Source: Polyrhizophydium stewartii
Lineage: Eukaryota; Chytridiomycota; Chytridiomycetes; Rhizophydiales
Direction of reading: 5' to 3'
Length of the DNA: 20,230 bases
NCBI GenBank assembly: GCA_027604665.1
Contig: JADGIZ010000192.1
Span: 1 to 20,230, forward strand
This document shows, one piece after another, positions 17,301-20,230 of this stretch (position 1 is the stretch's first letter; each line of letters begins with the position of its first letter). The notes under the pieces were generated by a model. The model made no database searches. It saw nothing but the letters and a program-made list of their open reading frames with translations, and had not been told where the DNA came from. The position numbers were made by a program, and so were the translations under genes.

Positions 17301-20230
17301 GTCTTGGTAGATCTTGGCGAGCGTCTGCAGGATCGACGACGTGGTGGGATGGTGCGACGCGTTGGGCTGGAGCTGACGCTGCTTGACAAGGGCCTGCACC
17401 TGTTCGGGCGTGACTGTCGGCGGCGGAATCGTTGGCAGCTTCGAGCCCTCGAAGACGCTCGCAACGTCAATGCCGACCGAGACGAGGCCCTTGAGGTACT
17501 CTTGCTTGGCCGCGGCAAGGTCGCCGAGGGCGAAGAACAGATTACCCTTAGCAAAGTAGAGATCTCGGCGGCGCTCGACCGTGAAGCCGCTTGCCTGGCC
17601 GGGGACGACGCCGCCCGTCGCTTCCAGGAACGAAATGCGGGTGCGCCTGTGCTTTTCCCGCTCAAACACAAGCTGCGCAAAGACGGCGTCGATGTCGGGC
17701 GGCGACACTGCGGCGTGCGCGGGATTCGCGGCCACGCCGGCGATCGTAAGAGTGTCAAAGCGCTCTTCGGCCAAGAACTCGCACTCGATCAGCGACTCGA
17801 TGGCCTGGTACACGTCAATGGCCTCCCGCCAGCGGCCTTGCGTGCTCAGCAGTCCGGCAAGGTTGATGCTCGCGTCCCAGTACTTTGGCCGGATCGAGAT
17901 AGCGACGCGGTAGTAGTGCTCGGCAAGCTGCAGGTTGGTTGCCGGATCGGTGGGCACGGGCGAAACGTCGCTGCCTGGGTTGACGCTTGCCAGCGGCGCT
18001 GGGCTGCTTTTGGCGGCGTTTTGAGCTAGAGCCTGTGCGACGAGAGTGCCAAGCCAGCAGCATCAGGTTAGTGAGGGCCACTTCGCGCCGTTTGCACCGG
18101 CCACAAGCGCGGTGCGAGGCCAGACTCACCCTGTGCGTGGTGCCTAGGTTCGAGTAGGCTTCGGCGAACTGCGGCTGCAGGTTCAAGATGAGCTTGTTGT
18201 AGTAGATCGACAGACTGTGCAAGTTGAGCGAGTAGCACGTGCATCCGAGCAAGAGCAGCGTCGGCAAATGCGTCTGGTTCACGTTGTAGAGCTCCTGGAG
18301 GATCGCGAGCGCGCCAGAGTAGTCCTGGCTGTTGTACTTGGAGTGTGCGAGCTGCAGTAGGTACTCGAACCACTCCTTGTTGTTGGGCTGGGCCGAGGCC
18401 GAGTTAACGACGACTGCAGGCGCGCCTACAAGCCCGCCGACGGAGCTTGGGATGGCGGCGCCCGAGCTGCCAATGCCGCCAACAAGGTGGGGCGACGATG
18501 AACCGGCGACAGTCGGAAGGGCAGAGTTTGCTCCCGGGGTCGTAACGAACGGAGGCAGAACCAGCGAGGCAGCCGAGCCGTGGAACTGCTCCGGCTGCTG
18601 GTAGATGACAGGCGGATACGTGCTGAAGCTCGGAGGCAGGCCAATGTCGGCCGTGAAATGGGCAAACGACGGGTTGTTGGCCATGTACACATAGCTGGCG
18701 TACGGGTACATGTGCGGCTGCGACTGGGCCTGGGCGTGCGAGGCGGGCGACGGCTGAGGCCCAGGAAGCTGTCGCGGGAAGCAGATGGCGCGCGGCGAGA
18801 CGGGCTGGTAGTGGCTGGGATGCTGAGGTAGCGACAGCGGCATGGAGTGTGGCTGGCCAGGCTGCTGTACCAAGGCCTCGTGGACCAACGCCATCTGTGG
18901 AGAGGGGGCAAGCTGCTTCGGCTGCGACTGCTGCGGCTGTTGTTGCTGTGGGAAATGCGGCGGGAGCGGCTGCGCGAGAGTCTGGAGGATGGCTTGGCTC
19001 GGCTGGGGGAAGGATGGTGTTTGTACAAGGTGTCCGGCCGGCGTGTGCAGAGGGAGGTCGGACGCAAATTGTTGTTGTTGTTGCTGCTGCTGCTGCTGGT
19101 GATGATGATGGAGCAGTTGCTGCTGATGCTGTTGATGCAGCAACTGCTGCTGCTGGTGCACTTGGATCTGCTCGGGTTGGTTTGGAAACGCACGGCCAGC
19201 CGGCTGGAGTGCGGCCGAGGAAAGATCCGGCAGGGAGTAGTTTGAGTGCATGGCAAGCTGCTGTTGTTGTTGCTGCTGTTGCTGCTGCTGGAGTTGAAGC
19301 TGTCGAGCGGCCACCGTGGTGGCGTCTGTGCTTGGGCTCGAGAGCGAATCGAAAGTCGCGGATGCTCGCCTCTGAGATGTTGCGGTCGCCCACGCAAGAT
19401 GTGCGCCGGCGGCAGCAGCGGCAGCAGCAGCGTTTTTTGTGGCCGCAGCGTGCGATGGCGCTGCAGCGGATATAGCGGCTGTTGCAATGAGGAGGCGAGT
19501 GGGTCAGCAACAGCGTCCAAGAGGCCGGGGCATCGCACACGGCCTGAAGGCGGACACGCACCAGAGTCGGCTCTACCGGAGGCCGGCGGCTGCATCGGCG
19601 CCAGCTGCTGCGGATGCAGCAGAGGCAGCGACGGTGCAGGCGGTGCGATAGACGGACGGTCCGGCGACGGCGGGCGACGAGACGTCCTGCGGTTCCTGCC
19701 AAAGTTGAGGGCGAAGCTGGAGCGGATGCTCGAAGCGAAGCCCGAGGCGAAGCCATGGAAGGGGCCGTGAGTGGGGACGCTGCTGGAGATGGCCGCGACC
19801 GAGGGCGGCATGCCCGAGCTGGAGCCAAGGGCCGAGGGCAGCGGCGAGCGACTTGGACGGCGGTGCAGGTACCCTGGGCGGGCGGTGACGCCGTGGCTCT
19901 CTGGGAGCAGCGCGGACGAGACTGCAAGCGGATGCTGCGGCTGCGGCTGCTGTTGCGGGTGCCGGCGCTGCGGCTCGAGCTCGAGCTCGAGCTCGTGCTC
20001 GTGCTGGCTGGGGAGCGGTGCGACGCGGAGCGACTGCATGCGGGCCGGCAGCGGAAGCATCGCAGCGTGGCTGCTGTGGAAAGAGTGACGCTGCGACGGG
20101 TGCGGGTGCTGGGCGCCCAGATCCAGGGACGACTGCAGGCAGTGGCGGTCGGGGCTCGAGCCGGGGCTTACGATGGCATGGTCGGACGAGCGGTAGTTGT
20201 ATGACTGGCGGGCGGGGTCGTCGGCGGGGC
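14341..20230 (-). CDS. OGT: UDP-GlcNAc:protein O-GlcNAc transferase (GT41, TPR-containing), 5' partial, at least 1871 aa
   Basis: Exons on the minus strand: beyond 20230 to 19577, 19478-18130, 18032-15269, 15191-14341 (TGA at 14343-14341). The enzyme adds O-linked GlcNAc to Ser/Thr of nuclear and cytosolic proteins. Residue numbers count from the window edge. About 585 residues of Ser/Pro/Gln/His-rich disorder come first, then a TPR block (about 586-667), more TPRs (to about 1040, for example [15 protein letters not shown]), and the catalytic region. Seen there: [15 protein letters not shown] (the His of N-H-P matches the active-site His of human OGT), [31 protein letters not shown] (K1593, matching the UDP-binding Lys) and C-N-A-H-T-T. 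An acidic insertion of about 65 residues lies at about 1312-1376, and a poly-Gln tail ends the protein. The frame stays open to the edge, so the true start is outside. Confidence 0.92.
14433..14470 (-). repeat. CAG-rich tract coding poly-Gln at the OGT C-terminus
   Basis: Near the end of the last exon, CAG/CAA codons give Q8-S-Q3. The following tail is Ser/Arg-rich. Human OGT ends shortly after the catalytic domain, so this is an added low-complexity tail. Confidence 0.75.
19069..19160 (-). repeat. CAG/CAA tract coding poly-Gln/His in OGT
   Basis: Mixed CAG, CAA, CAT and CAC codons on the minus strand give runs of Gln and His in the disordered N-terminal region. The mixture of codons suggests selection for the residues rather than simple CAG slippage. 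Boundaries approximate. Confidence 0.8.
19258..19290 (-). repeat. Second CAG/CAA tract in OGT
   Basis: Eleven consecutive CAG or CAA codons, just upstream (in gene order) of a short [10 protein letters not shown] segment. This is part of the same low-complexity N-terminal region. Confidence 0.8.
19973..20000. repeat. GAGCTC hexamer repeat in the first visible OGT exon
   Basis: Tandem, self-complementary GAGCTC units code alternating Glu-Leu on the minus strand ([10 protein letters not shown]). The perfect local palindrome could extrude as a cruciform or cause slippage. Boundaries approximate. Confidence 0.7.

Noticed and set aside
18404..20060. Long alternative minus-strand frames over the OGT N-terminus
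   Set aside because: Up to the 19577 donor the 20060 frame is the OGT exon itself. Beyond it the frame continues through an intron into a shifted reading of the poly-Gln exon, where the spliced frame is the one that leads into the TPRs.
1..20230. tRNA or rRNA genes, transposons, viral insertions, bacterial-type operons
   Set aside because: No cloverleaf with A/B boxes, no reverse transcriptase, transposase or integrase motifs, no terminal inverted repeats and no Shine-Dalgarno pattern were seen on reading.

Overview
This window looks like nuclear DNA of a eukaryote, most likely a fungus. The genes are split by many short introns. Of the 32 introns I could place, 31 have both ends in the window; all but one of these are about 49-138 nt, and the exception is about 540 nt. 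Typical signals are GT donors (often GTGCG), a CTGAC/CTGAT-like branch site and a CAG acceptor. The DNA is GC-rich, intergenic gaps are small, and the disordered parts of the proteins are coded by CAG/CAA runs. The gene set (ADCY10-like cyclase, O-GlcNAc transferase, tricarboxylate carrier, Dus1, eIF2D) fits an early-diverging fungus better than an ascomycete yeast. That placement is an inference and I cannot name a species.

Layout. (a) 187-321 (-): first exon of a mitochondrial tricarboxylate carrier that runs off the left edge. (b) 353-7835 (-): a complete 14-exon gene for a ~2045-residue protein with the ADCY10 (soluble adenylyl cyclase) architecture: two class III cyclase-like domains, an AAA/STAND-type ATPase and a long alpha-solenoid. 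Several catalytic cyclase positions appear lost and the ATPase is split by a ~380-residue disordered insertion. (c) 7836-8109: a 274-bp divergent promoter region with a 14-bp direct repeat. (d) 8110-10317 (+): nine-exon Dus1 tRNA-dihydrouridine synthase with a C-terminal Cys-rich domain. (e) 10476-13094 (+): eight-exon eIF2D/Tma64. (f) 13095-14340: a 1.2-kb gap with an (AC)15 microsatellite, a coding-like but frame-shifted stretch, and GT-rich repeats. (g) 14341-20230 (-): O-GlcNAc transferase (GT41), open at its 5' end, with a long poly-Gln/Ser-rich N-terminal region, TPRs and the catalytic domain.

No operon or shared pathway links all the genes. Dus1 and eIF2D are codirectional, closely spaced and both serve translation. 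The cyclase-like protein and OGT are both large signalling-type proteins. All exon models come from reading frames, splice motifs and remembered family consensus. For the three complete genes the exon lengths sum to a whole number of codons in one open frame: 6138 nt (cyclase-like), 1518 nt (Dus1) and 1998 nt (eIF2D).
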